DNA from: Powellomyces hirtus
Lineage: Eukaryota; Chytridiomycota; Chytridiomycetes; Spizellomycetales; Powellomycetaceae
Direction of reading: 5' to 3'
Length of the DNA stretch: 64,000 nucleotides
NCBI GenBank assembly: GCA_025526995.1
Contig: JAHLKG010000014.1
Location: 496,001-560,000 of the forward strand
Shown here: piece by piece, positions 48,047 through 59,344 of the stretch
How the letters are laid out: each line of letters opens with the position of its first letter
Position numbering within the stretch: position 1 is the stretch's first letter
Made by a program: the position numbers and the translations under genes
The notes under the pieces: model-generated
What the model saw: the letters and a program-made list of their open reading frames with translations, nothing else
What the model was told of the DNA's origin: nothing
Database searches by the model: none

Positions 48047-48335
48047 AGGTTACGAGCCTTGACACAGATGTCTGAACACTACTGACTCCACCTCTATCCC
48101 TGGAAAGGAAACACATTGCTGTGTCAATCCCTTATATTGGTGAGGACTTGGAAAAATTGTTTGAGCACTCGATAGCCTAGGTAGCAGGCATAGGACACCT
48201 ATGTCTGACAATCAAACAAGCTATTGTCTGGAGGATCAGGTTCTGACTGCTTGTGGTTGAACACCACTGGACTGGACAGGACTTTTTTGGAGCAGGTGCT
48301 GACCACTTGCGGCTTAACACCAGGATGTTCCCACT

Positions 48336-48575
48336 TTGCCACGCTCTTTACAAAAGATGGCTGGCAAATCTGACACCCAAGTGACCATGAAAAGGTTCAC
48401 TGGGGAGAATTTTCACATTGAGAAGTTGAAAATGAAGATGCTTCTGATTGAGAAGGGACTTGGGATGCCACTGACATCCAGAACAGCTCTGGAATGGCAA
48501 AGTCGAGATGACAGTTGTCAGGTAACCGGTATGTCAGTCATGTGTAATGGGCAAAGATTCCAAGTTAGGATCTAA
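48336..48575 (+). pseudogene. 5' gag fragment of a plus-strand Copia B copy
   Basis: The frame begins MPRSLQKMAGKSD and continues RFTGENFHIEKLKMKMLLIE, paralogous to the Copia B1 gag start. It ends after about 60 codons of homology. Confidence 0.75.
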
Positions 48576-48781
48576 TGAAAGGACAAGTGTTGAGTACGCA
48601 ATCCTTAACATTGCAACAAAAAGATGTGACAAGAGGATTTGACATTGGCAAAAGCTTCTTTTCCAACTTCTCCATCCGATGGTCCATCTTTCTGGCCATT
48701 TCCATATGCAGTTCTGCAAAACTTTGGTCACTTTGCAATTGAAACCTTGCATAATCTGCCTGAGTATTCTGTTGCCAGTTG

Positions 48782-49124
48782 TATTGGAGATATAGCATTT
48801 CCAGTACTTTATTGGAAATGCAGAGGAGTGGTTGATTGCCTTCGTAAAGGGTTTACAGAGCTCTTTTGTGATGCAGATGACAATGTAATGTTGTCATGTG
48901 TACAGAGATGTATGTGTGAAATGTATATTCTATATCTCACGTCTTAACGGGGAGGTTTCGCTTTTCAAGTGAAACTATCTACTTTTCCTTCAATCATGCA
49001 TTCATACGTGATCCTGTTCAGCTGTTGGGTTACTGGTATGTTGGTCACACATTCTGAGCAGGGATTCCAAGTTAGGATCTAATATAAGGACGAACATTGA
49101 GTACGCATCCTCAACATTCCAATA
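48782..49124 (-). mobile_element. TATTGGA-terminus element, inverted copy
   Basis: 343 bp in reverse orientation relative to 46881-47204, with the same termini. Flanks AGTTG and GGTTG are a 5-bp duplication with one mismatch. Confidence 0.78.
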
Positions 49125-49388
49125 GGTTGATCATCTGTTTCTCAATTATTCATCTCATCTGCGTGGCAGCTTTGTTGTGGAAATTGTGCTAGAATGACAG
49201 TTCATTCTTAACATCTCCTTCAACTTCAAAATCTTGATCAGCATCTTGTGTGGCTTGACGTGCTTGTAGGCAGGTTTGGGCTCATCAAACAGGAGATCTT
49301 CCAATTTGCATTTTGACAGTGTACAAGGTACTTTGTGTTGGAGTCTGTATCTCTGCCTGTAAGCACCCGATCCCCAGACTGTGGGCGG

Positions 49389-49755
49389 CGTGGAATTGCC
49401 CGAGTTGTGCAGCAGCCAACAAGCCTTGGTTGACTTATATGGAGCCACAGCTGACCAAGTTGTGGCAGGTTACATCCTGAGGCTGTGTTATTTGAGCTGA
49501 GCCTCCGCCAAGGATCTTGGCAATGCTGAGAACAGCCACAGAGCGCCCACAGAGAACTCAGCATTGCTTGGCACTTCTCAGCCAGGGTCTGCCAAGACCA
49601 GGCACAGCCATGCCAAGGGACTTGGCATTGTTGGCAGTGTACAGATAGTCTTCTATAAATGGCCAGTGATCCCTGGCCCCTCCCTCTAAATAATAAGACA
49701 AGTTCCCACACACGATCAACACATTGCAGAGCTTTGTGATCAAACCTATTCAACA
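49389..49755 (+). repeat. 5' LTR of Copia copy A2
   Basis: Plus-oriented counterpart of 34929-35296; ends CTATTCAACA. Primer-binding site GGTTATAAGCCCTGCATCA follows at 49756. The first few bases at its left end are altered. Confidence 0.82.
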
Positions 49756-49880
49756 GGTTATAAGCCCTGCATCAGCAACTCATTGATCAATCAAGAAAAT
49801 CAACATTGACCTCAACCGCCCATTCCCTTTACTGTTATTCCTCTCTTTCCCCCACCTCCCACCACCCTCAACAAACTCAT

Positions 49881-50154
49881 CATGTCCTCTGACCACGACA
49901 CTGGCCGCCTCACCATCGACAAGTTCACTGGCAAAACCTTTGACCTCTGGAAGTTCAAGATGCAGGCCATGCTGAAAGCCAAGAGCTTGTGAAGTGCCAT
50001 CGAAAGGACACTCTCTCTGGACACCTGCAACCAGGATGCTTGCAGGAACAAGGAGAAGGCTATGGCTGCCTTAGTGCTGTCGTTGGGAGACAACGCTGCA
50101 ACTGCTGCTGAGGTCTGGAGGAAGCTGAAGGAGGTGCATGAGAGGAAGGGAATT
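49881..50154 (+). pseudogene. Copia A2 gag, 5' part (split by the Gypsy insertion)
   Basis: Begins MSSDHDTGRLTIDKFTGKTF. A TGA follows KAKSL, at the same codon as in A1. The reading continues after the inserted Gypsy at 61775. Confidence 0.85.
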
Positions 50155-50429
50155 TGTAATGAGGTGTGGCTTGCCAGCCTAAGCCTAGACACGCGTCGGG
50201 AAGGGCCCCGCGCGAGATGAATGCTAGCGTCAGCATCCCAAAGGGTACTAGACCTTAGGGATGGCCATGGATGGCCATCACGTGACCAGGACTGCCTCGC
50301 GGTCCAGAAGAAAAGTAGGAATACTCCGACGAGGGCGTATTCAAGACTTAGAGATCTTACAGTAGAATTAGACATAGGGAATTCCCGAATAGAAGACTAG
50401 ACTCTGGCAACGGACCTAGTAATATTACA
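50155..50429 (+). repeat. Gypsy LTR1
   Basis: 275 bp, TGTAATGAGG...AATATTACA. Followed at once by TGGTAGCACCACC, the likely primer-binding site, also present after LTR2. Confidence 0.92.
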
Positions 50430-50457
50430 TGGTAGCACCACCCCGTAGACGACAACA

Positions 50458-51684
50458 ATGGCACGTAGCACCAGGAACAGCCCAATGGCAGGAGAAAGCC
50501 TGGCAGTAGGAGAACCCGAAGTCGACACACCGACCGACAACCCCGTCACAATGTTGGCTGCACAATTGACGGAGACCCAACGCCTACTGCAGGAACAGAT
50601 CACAATGGGAGAGGCTCGCTTCGCCGCTCTCCTCTCAAGGATTCCAACTCCAGTTCAACCGGCGGCTGCAACACCGCAGGTCGACATCATCCTGGCGGAA
50701 GAAAACCGTGCACAAATGCAAGCCGAGTAGGAACACCGCGAGAACCTTCGCAAGCAGCTGACACACTTTGACAGCAAAGGAAACAGTGAAGAAATGGTGT
50801 CGAAGGTCGATGAGTTCTTGAAGGTCCACACGTGCTACCTTGAGGTGACCGACTTCAGGACGGACCACCAAGACGTCGACCACATCTCGGGGTACCTCAA
50901 GGAAACCGCCGACGAATGGTGGCAAATGCTCAGAGATGCCGGCGACCAGCCCACGACATTGGAAGAATTCACGAGGATCCTCTGCATCCGCTTTTACCCC
51001 GCCTACTTACAAAACACCGCAGAAGCAAAGATGAAGCGGCTGGTTTTCACTAATAGCATATCGGAGTATATTGCCAAGTTCAATACCCTTCGGGCCCAGA
51101 TCGCAACGCTCGATGACAAGGAGCGGCTTCCCCCAAGGCAAGAGCGTGACTTCTTCCTGACCGGATTCTCCACCAACCATGTTGGCCAGCACATTCGGGA
51201 CCAGTGCTACGCCGGGATCATGAGGAACAATGGCGCCGAGATCCCGATCACCGAGCTACAGAATGAAGCTCTGCTATGCTACAGGATTCGAGGCTATGCG
51301 GATGACCTTGCGCGGGTAACCCCCGACGGAAGGAGACGTCAGTACGCCACAGTCCAGCCGGCTCAGGTACATCGAGGAAACTATCAAGCACGAGAAAGGG
51401 GACGCCACACCCCCTATGGCTCAGGTCATCCCATGCGCGGTATGGACAACCACCAAGGGATCTCAAACTGCAAGCGCATCACCTATAACGAACATCGTGA
51501 ACGCAATGAATGCTTCAATTGCGGAGGCAAGGGGCACTATGCCCGTGGGTGCTCAGCAGGTAAAGGTAAGACCGGTGAGCATAGGACGTTCGCCGCCCCT
51601 GTAGAGATCACCGAAGAGCCCGGGGATGACGCGGTCAGCGACGGGGGCTCAGTCAACAGCTCGGATTTTTGCCCCGGGTGCTGA
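50458..51684 (+). pseudogene. Gypsy copy 1 gag, one nonsense codon
   Basis: Starts MARSTRNSPMAGE. A TAG at 50728-50730 replaces the Lys of copy 2. The frame then continues through the capsid-like domain (TADEWWQMLRDAGDQP; REEFTR-type helices) to the CCHC knuckle CFNCGGKGHYARGC and stops at 51682-51684. The virus-like-particle protein of the element. Confidence 0.9.
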
Positions 51685-52610
51685 ACGTTTGCACCGTCTC
51701 AGTACCCCAACCCCGGATGCAAGACAAGATCCCCACGGACAGGCCGGGACCCCGCATCCACAGGAAGACATTTGTGGTTCACGGGAAGATACAAGGGCAC
51801 TTTGCCCGCATCCTAATCGATACCGGGTGTAAAACCCTGATCATCAGTGACACTTGGGCAGCCAAGCACGGCTTCCGGACCTACACCTCTCCAACTCCAC
51901 TGGAGGTCCGGTGGGGCGACAGGGCGGGAAACTACGGTGCAACGAAGATGACCTGTGGGGACCTCTCGGTGTTCACCGAGGAGAAGATTACCTACCGGGA
52001 AGACACCGTACCGTTCATGGTCGCACCGATCAGGGTCGATGTCATACTCGGCTTGCCGTTCATATTGGGATTGGACGTCCGAGGGCTTTTTGATCAAGAA
52101 GGCTTCCCAACAATGACGTTCTACCACGACAGCCAGATCCTCAGCCTTCGAGCCAAACCGACTAATTGCCATTGGGAAGCACCGCCCGCGTGCGCTGCCC
52201 GCTTGCTCGCCCCACGGGAGATACGACCCCGCAGGTTCCACTCAGCAAAGCCAGAGCTCAACGCGGAAGGGATCTATACGGCCAAACAATGGAAACGCTT
52301 GATGAAGAAGGGTGAGATAACCGGCGTTTTTGAGGTACACATTGTAGATGCGATTCCAGTCGCAGAGGCTCAATTCGTACGGACGGTCGACGCCAAGAAG
52401 AGAGCGATCTTGGAGGAACGACGCCACGCCAACGTTGAAGCCAAGGCGGCAGATCAAGAGGACCCATTAGAGGCGCTGGCGGCTGACCACCCGCTCCGAC
52501 CGACCTTAGAGAAATACATCAAGACGCTATTCACCGAGCAATCTGGCATGCCTCCGGACCGAGGCGAGGACAACTTACCATTCGGCTCAAACCCGGTTCC
52601 AAGCCCGTGA
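51669..52610 (+). CDS. Gypsy copy 1 aspartic protease ORF
   Basis: About 313 codons in the -1 frame relative to gag, overlapping its end. Retropepsin active site LIDTGCKTLIIS, then the flap and ILGLPFILGLDVRGL. The C-terminal half leads into the RT. The frame ends TGA overlapping the ATG of the RT frame (ATGA at 52607-52610). It has no ATG of its own at the start, so it would be made by frameshifting from gag. Confidence 0.88.
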   Translation: MPRVLNVCTVSVPQPRMQDKIPTDRPGPRIHRKTFVVHGKIQGHFARILIDTGCKTLIISDTWAAKHGFRTYTSPTPLEVRWGDRAGNYGATKMTCGDLSVFTEEKITYREDTVPFMVAPIRVDVILGLPFILGLDVRGLFDQEGFPTMTFYHDSQILSLRAKPTNCHWEAPPACAARLLAPREIRPRRFHSAKPELNAEGIYTAKQWKRLMKKGEITGVFEVHIVDAIPVAEAQFVRTVDAKKRAILEERRHANVEAKAADQEDPLEALAADHPLRPTLEKYIKTLFTEQSGMPPDRGEDNLPFGSNPVPSP

Positions 52611-53869
52611 TGCAGCCACTTTGGCATTTGAGCCCGGACGAATTGGACGAGCTCGGCCAGCAGATGCAGCGCTTAATGGACAAGGGTTGGATCTCACACT
52701 CTCGCAGCCCGTGGGGCGTGCCCGTCCTATTTGCCCCAAACAAGAACGGCGGCTTACTCTGCTGCATTGACTACCGGGCACTGAACAAGATGACCCACAA
52801 GGATGCCACGCCACTTCCGAACCTCTCGGAACTGCGCGACAGGCTTGTCAACATGCGGGTATTTACCGCCATAGACATCCGCGACGCGTATCACTGCATC
52901 ATGATTCGACCGGAAGATAGGGAGAAAACAGTGTTCCGACCACGTTTTGGACACTTCGAATACAATGTTCTACCTTTCGGCTTAACTAATGCACCTGCTA
53001 CATTCCAGCGACTCACCAACAAACTCTTGGGCGACAAGTACGACGCCTACGTGATCTCATACCTCGACGATATTCTCATATTCAGCACCGACATGAATTC
53101 ACACATTCAGCATGTTGACGAGATCCTCAAGACCTTGGCGGAACATCGCCTTCACATGAAACCCAGTAAATGTCAATGGGCTGTTGACGAAGTCAAGTTC
53201 TGCGGCCACCGAGTCGGCAAGGATGGCCTGAGTATCGCACCCTCCAAGGTGACCGCAGTCCGGGAACAACCTCGCCCGACCAACTCCCTGGAGCTCCTTA
53301 GCTTCATGGGCCTCGTCAACTTTGTCAAGGAATACATTCCCGAGTATGCACAGATTGCCCTGCCACTAACGAACTTGCAATCCGGCAACCGCCCATGGCA
53401 GTGGGGTGACGAGGAAGACCGAGCGTTCAATTGCTTAAAGGAATTATGCTCCTCGGCACCCACCCTAGCGTACCTCGACCCGGCGCTCGACATGTACTTG
53501 TTCACGGACGCATCGGGCTACGCCTACAGCAGATGGCTGGCACAGCCGGCCAAAGGGGATTTCCCTTACCCTCACCCACTACCAACCACCAAATCGGGCT
53601 CAGCCAACCTCCCGCAACTTTGCCCGGTGACATACTACTCCCGCAAGATGCAACCCGCCGAGACTCGATACCCCGTGCATGAACAAGAACTACTGGGATT
53701 AGTCAAGTCCATACACGCCAACCCCCATTACCTCATTGGCCGCCCATTCCGCGCGTTTGTTGACCACAAGTCCCTGATCTACCTCCAGGAACAACCCCAC
53801 CTGTCACGTCGCCAAGCAGGCTGGGTCGAGGTCCTCCAACAGTTCGATTTCTCAGTGGAATACCTCCCC
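52607..53869 (+). pseudogene. Gypsy copy 1 RT-RNase H, truncated by LTR2
   Basis: Starts MMQPLWHLSPDELDEL. RT motifs: CCIDYRALNKMTHKDA, FTAIDIRDAYHCI, LPFGLTNAPATFQ, and an intact catalytic YLDDILIF (53060-53071). RNase H: LFTDASGYAY and the later VDHKSLIYL. It is cut in VEYLP where LTR2 begins, so integrase is missing. Confidence 0.92.
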
Positions 53870-54144
53870 TGTAATGAGGCGTGGCTCACCAGCCTAAGCC
53901 TAGACACGCGTCAAGAAGGGTCCCGCGCGAGATGGATGCTAGCGTCAGCATCCCGAAGGGTACTAGACCTCAGGGATGGCCACGGATGGCCATCACGTGA
54001 CCAGGGCCGCTCCGCGGCCTAGAAGAAAAGTGGGAATGCTCCGACGGGGGCGCATTCAAGACTTAGAGATCTTACAGTAGAATTAGACATAGGGAATTCC
54101 CAAATAGAAGACTAGACTCTGGCAATGGACCTAGTAATATTACA
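53870..54144 (+). repeat. Gypsy LTR2
   Basis: 275 bp, more diverged from LTR1 in its right half (for example GGGCCGCTCCGCGGCC). It carries extra G-to-A and C-to-T changes. Followed by the primer-binding site TGGTAGCACCACC at 54145. Confidence 0.92.
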
Positions 54145-54172
54145 TGGTAGCACCACCCCGTAGACGACAACA

Positions 54173-55384
54173 ATGGCACGTAGCACCAGGAACAGCCCAA
54201 TGGCAGTAGGAGAACCCAAAGTCGACACACCGACCGACAACCCCGTTGCAATGTTAGCTGCACAATTGGCGGAGACCCAACGCCTACTGCAGGAACAGAT
54301 TGCAATGGGAGAGGCCCGCTTCGAAGCCCTTCTCTCAAGGATTCCGACTCCAGCCCAACCAGTGGTTGCAACACCGCACGTCGACATCATCCTGGCGGAA
54401 GAAAACCGCGCACGAATGCAAGCTGAGAAGGAACGCCGCGAGAACCTTCGCAAGCAGCTGACACACTTCGACGGAAAAGGGAACAGTGAAGAGATGGTTT
54501 CGAAGGTCGATGAGTTCTTCAAGGTCCACACGTGCTACCTTGAGGTGACCGACTTCAGGACGGACCACCAAGACGTCGACCACATCTCGGGGTACCTCAA
54601 GGAAACCGCCGACGAATGGTGGCAAATGCTCAGAGATGCCGGCGACCAGCCCACAACATTGGAAGAATTCACGAGGGTCCTCCGCATCCGCTTCTACCCC
54701 GCCAACTTACGAAACACCGCAGAAGCAAAGATGAAGCGGTTGGTTTTCACCAATAGCATATCGGAGTATATCGCCAAGTTCAATACCCTTTGGGCCCAGA
54801 TCGCAACGCTCAATGACAAGGAGCGGCTTCCCCCAAGGCAAGAGCGTGACTACTTCCTGACCGGATTCTCGACCAACCATGTTGGCCAGCACATTCGGGA
54901 CCACTGCTATGCCGCAATCATGAGGAATAATGGCGCCGAGATCCCAATCACCGAGCTACAGAACGAAGCTCTACTATGCTACAGGATTCGAGGCTATGCG
55001 GACGATGTCGGGCGGGTAACCCCCGACGGGAGGAGACGTCAGTACGCTGCAGTCCAGCCGGCTCAGGTACATTGAGGGAACTATCAAGCACGAGAAAGGG
55101 GACGCCACACCCCCTATGGCTCAGGTCGTCCCACACGCGGTATGGACAACTACCAAGGGATTTCACGCCGTGAGCGCACCATCTACGACGAACGCCGTGA
55201 GCGCAACGAATGTTTCAACTGCGGGGGCAAAGGGCATTACGCCCGTGGGTGCTCAGCAAGTAAAGGTAAAACCGGTGAGCATAGGACGTTCGCCGCCCCT
55301 GTAGAGATCACCGAAGGGTCCGGAGACGAGGCGGCCAGCGACGGGGGCTCAGTCAACAGCTCGGATTTTCGCCCCGGGTGCTGA
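54173..55384 (+). pseudogene. Gypsy copy 2 gag, one nonsense codon
   Basis: Starts MARSTRNSPMAVGE. A TGA at 55073-55075 replaces the CGA of copy 1 (after QPAQVH). It continues to the knuckle CFNCGGKGHYARGC and ends at 55382-55384. Confidence 0.9.
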
Positions 55385-56310
55385 ACGCTTGCACCGTCTC
55401 GGTACCCCAACCCCGGATGCAAGACAAGATCCCCACGGACAGACCGGGACCCCGCATTCACAGGAAGACATTTGTGATCCACGGGAAGGTACAAGGGCAC
55501 TTTGCCCGCATCTTAATCGATACCGGATGCAACACCCTGATCATCAGCGACACTTGGGCCGCCAAACACGGCCTCCGGACCTACACCTCTCCAACTCCGC
55601 TGGAGGCCCGGTGGGGCGACAGAGCGGGAAACTACGGGGCAACAAAGATGACCTGTGGGGACCTCTCGGTGTTCACCAAGGAGAAGATCACCTACCGGGA
55701 GGATACCGTACCGTTTGTGGTCGCGCCGATCAGGGTCGATGCCATACTGGGCTTGCCATTCATATTGGGGCTGGATGTCCGAGGGCTTTTCGACCAAGAG
55801 GGCTTTCCAACGATGACGTTATACTACGACGGCCAGACCCTCAGCCTTCGAGCCAAATCGACCAACAGCCACTGGGAAGCACCGTCCGCGTGCGCCGCCC
55901 GCCTACTCTCCCCACGAGAGGTACGGCCCCGCAGAATCCAGCCGGCAAAGCCAGCACTCAATGCAGAGGGAATCTACACGGCCAAGCAATGGAAACGCTT
56001 GATGAAGAAGGGCGAGATCACTGGAGTCTTCGAGGTACACATCGTAGATACGATTCCAGTCGCAGAGGCTCAATTTGTACGGACGGTCGACGCCAAGAAA
56101 AGGGCAATCTTGGAGGAACGACCCCACACCAACACTGAAGCCAAGGCGGCAGATCAGGAAGACCCGCTAGAGGCGCTGGCAGCCGACCATCCACTCCAAC
56201 TGACCCTAGAGAAATACATCAAGACGCTATTCACCGAGCAATCTGGCATGCCTCCGGACCGAGGCAAGGACAACTTACCATTCGGCTCAAACCCGGTTCC
56301 AAGCCCGTGA
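55378..56310 (+). CDS. Gypsy copy 2 aspartic protease ORF
   Basis: Same arrangement as copy 1: -1 relative to gag, active site LIDTGCNTLIIS, ILGLPFILGLDVRGL. It ends with the same ATGA overlap with the RT frame at 56307-56310. Confidence 0.88.
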   Translation: MLNACTVSVPQPRMQDKIPTDRPGPRIHRKTFVIHGKVQGHFARILIDTGCNTLIISDTWAAKHGLRTYTSPTPLEARWGDRAGNYGATKMTCGDLSVFTKEKITYREDTVPFVVAPIRVDAILGLPFILGLDVRGLFDQEGFPTMTLYYDGQTLSLRAKSTNSHWEAPSACAARLLSPREVRPRRIQPAKPALNAEGIYTAKQWKRLMKKGEITGVFEVHIVDTIPVAEAQFVRTVDAKKRAILEERPHTNTEAKAADQEDPLEALAADHPLQLTLEKYIKTLFTEQSGMPPDRGKDNLPFGSNPVPSP

Positions 56311-59306
56311 TGCAGCCACTTTGGCATTTGAGCCCGGACGAATTGGACGAGCTCGGCCAGCAGATGCAGCGCTTAATGGACAAGGGTTGGATCTCACACT
56401 CTCGCAGCCCGTGGGGTGCGCCCGTCCTATTTGCCCCAAAGAAGGACGGCGGCCTACGCTGCTGCATTGACTACCGGGCACTGCACAAGATGACTCACAA
56501 GGATGCCACGCCACTTCCGAACCTCTCGGAGCTGCGCGACAGGCTTGTCAACATGCGGGTATTCACCGCGATCGACATCCGCGACGCGTACCACTGCATC
56601 ATAATCCGACCGGAAGATAGGGAGAAAACAGCATTCCGGACACGTTTTTGGCATTCCAAATATATTGTGCTACCTTTTGGCCTAACTAATGCACCTGCTA
56701 CTTTGCAGCAACTGACTAGCAAACCATTGGGCAATAAGTACGATGCCTACGTGATCTCATACCTCGATGAGATCCTTATATTCAGCACTGACATGAACTC
56801 GCACATTCAGCACATTGACAAAGTACTCAAGACCCTGTCGGAACATCGCCTCCACGTCAAACCCAGCAAATGTCAATGGGCGGTTGACGAAGTCGAGTTC
56901 TGCGGCCACCGAGTCGGCAAGGATGGCCTGAGTATCGCCCCCTCCAAGGTGACCGCGGTCTGGGAACGACCTCGCCCGACCAACTCCCTGGAGCTCCTTA
57001 GCTTCATGGGCCTCGTCAACTATGTCAAGGAATACATCCCCGAGTATGCACAGATTGCCCTACCCCTAACGAATCTGCAATCCGGCAACCGCCCATGGCA
57101 GTGGGGTGACGAGGAAGATCGAGAGTTCAATCGCTTAAAGGAATTATGCTCCTTGGCACCCACCCTAGCGTACTTCGACCCGGCGCTTGACACCTACTTG
57201 TTCACGGACGCATCGGGCTACGCCTACGGCGGATGGCTGGCGCAACCGGCCAAAGGGGATTTCCCTTACCCTCACCCACTACCAACCACCAAATCGGGCT
57301 TAGCCAACCTCCCGCAACTTTGCCCGGTGACATACTACTCCCGCAAGATGCAACCCGCCGAGACTCGATACCCCGTGCATGAACAAGAACTACTGGGATT
57401 AGTCAAATCCATACGCGCCAACCGCCATTACCTCATCGGCCGCCCATTCCGCGCGTTTGTTGACCACAAATCCCTGATCTACCTCCAGGAACAACCCCAC
57501 CTGTCACGTTGCCAAGCAGGCTGGGTCGAGTTTCTCCAACAGTTCGATTTCTCAGTGGAATACCTCCCCGGCACATGGAATTCGATCGCCGACTTCCTCA
57601 GTCGCGACCCGACTTACGCCCCCACGTGTGCAACCTGCCAGGCCAAGATCGACGTGGTCACCGCCATTGTGCAGACGGAGAAGCCCGTCACGACGCACAT
57701 GCCGACCGATGCAGACTGGACCCAAGCGCTTGCATCGGATGATTTCGGCCAAAACATCTTACTAACCATCAACAGTCCACCGGAGAACCTATCCGGCCAT
57801 GCACGCCGGTTCCGGACAGTGGACTCCCCTCCGCACCGCTTCTTGATGTACCATGACCGTCGGTACGTCCCCGACAGCTTGCGGGGGCCACTCCTTTAGA
57901 TTCATCACGACTCCCTTGCGAACGGTGGTCACTCCGGTGTCCAACGAACGCTCGCCAAACTTTTGGAGTCGTACTATTGGCCTCACATGGAGCGTGATGT
58001 GTACCAATATGTCCGCACCTGCCCTACCTGCCAACGTCACAAGCAAACCGCGCCGATCGGTTTCCTCCGCAGCTTACCGATCCCCGACGCTTGTTGGCAA
58101 CAAATCGGCATGGATATATTCTTCCCCACGTCAGGCTCTAAGGGGGGGGAACCTCGGGTAGAGCCCAACGTGACAAAAAACCCTTCGCACCACACCGGCA
58201 AGAGACTGACCAAGACGGCGGACGCCGTACTCCTCATTGTTGACTACCTTTCATGCTGCGTGATACTCCTACCTACTAACACACGCGCTACAGCTCAGGA
58301 GATGGCTCAACTCTTTCTGGAACAGGCATTTCGCCACACGGGGTTACCCCACACCATCGTGAGCGATCGGGACCCCAAGTGGCTATCAGAATTCTGGCGG
58401 TACCTCATGCGGGCACTCGACGTCAAGCAAGAACTCTTGTCGGCACGACACCAACAGACCGACGGCAAGGCGGAGAACGCCATCAAGACGATCAAGGGAA
58501 TCATGGGCCCCTTTCTTGACTATGCCGGCTCCAACTGGAAGAGTTTACTCCCCACACTCGAGTACAACTACAACCGAACGTCGCAGACGTCGACGGGACT
58601 ATCCCCTTTCGAGATTGACCTAGGCCGCGTCCCCCGGGTACCGAACCAATGGGTAGCACCTAACCCCGGAGAGATGATAAGGCAATCGGCACAAACCGCT
58701 GTGGAGAGACGGGTTAAGGAATTCGCCGACGTGAGCCACATCGTGCAGCAACAGCTCCGAGACACACAGGACCAGCAGGCAAAGTATTACGACCGCAAGA
58801 AGCACACGGAAGCATACCGAGACGGTGACAAGGTCTTACTTCATCGTGAGGGTATCGCGATTACCAGCGTCACCACAAGGAACAAAAAGCTGGCTGAGCA
58901 ATGGATTGGACCATTCACAGTACGCGGCAAGGGCCCACATCCTGACACCTACGAGCTCGAACTACCCAAGGAGTTCACCGGGTTGCACCCACTCTTTCAT
59001 GTCAGCATTCTGAGATGTTACCACGACCCGCGTGGTACCCTGTACAGACAGGTCACCGCCCCGCCTGAGCCCGAGAAGGACGAAGACGGTCAGGAGACCT
59101 ACCAAGTGGACAAGATCCTAAATGCCAGATGGCACAGGAACACCGAGCAGTTCTTAGTCAAGTGGACAGGTTACGACAACACCCAGAACACGTGGGAGCC
59201 GTATGCACACGTGAGGGGAACGACCGCACTGGAAGAATGGCTCCGGGAGCACCCCGGAGAGGACTGCGGCCAAAGGCTAGCAGCCAGGCGACGTAAGAGA
59301 GCCTAG
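56307..59306 (+). pseudogene. Gypsy copy 2 RT, RNase H, integrase and chromodomain, one in-frame TAG
   Basis: Continuous frame from MMQPLWHLSPDELDEL, broken only by TAG at 57897-57899 in the linker before the integrase zinc domain. RT motifs as in copy 1, but the catalytic box reads YLDEILIF (56760-56771), which should disable polymerase activity. RNase H LFTDASGYAYGGW. Integrase HHCC domain (HHDS...CPTCQRHK), catalytic core (GMDIFFP; VSDRDPKW; HQQTDGKAEN). GPF-type tail (WIGPFTVRGKGPH). Chromodomain (ETYQVDKILNARWHRNTEQF; WTGYDNTQNTWEPY), which in chromoviruses guides insertion to marked chromatin. Confidence 0.93.
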
Positions 59307-59344
59307 ATAGCGAGCTGTACCGTAAATTAACAAGAGAGATGCTA

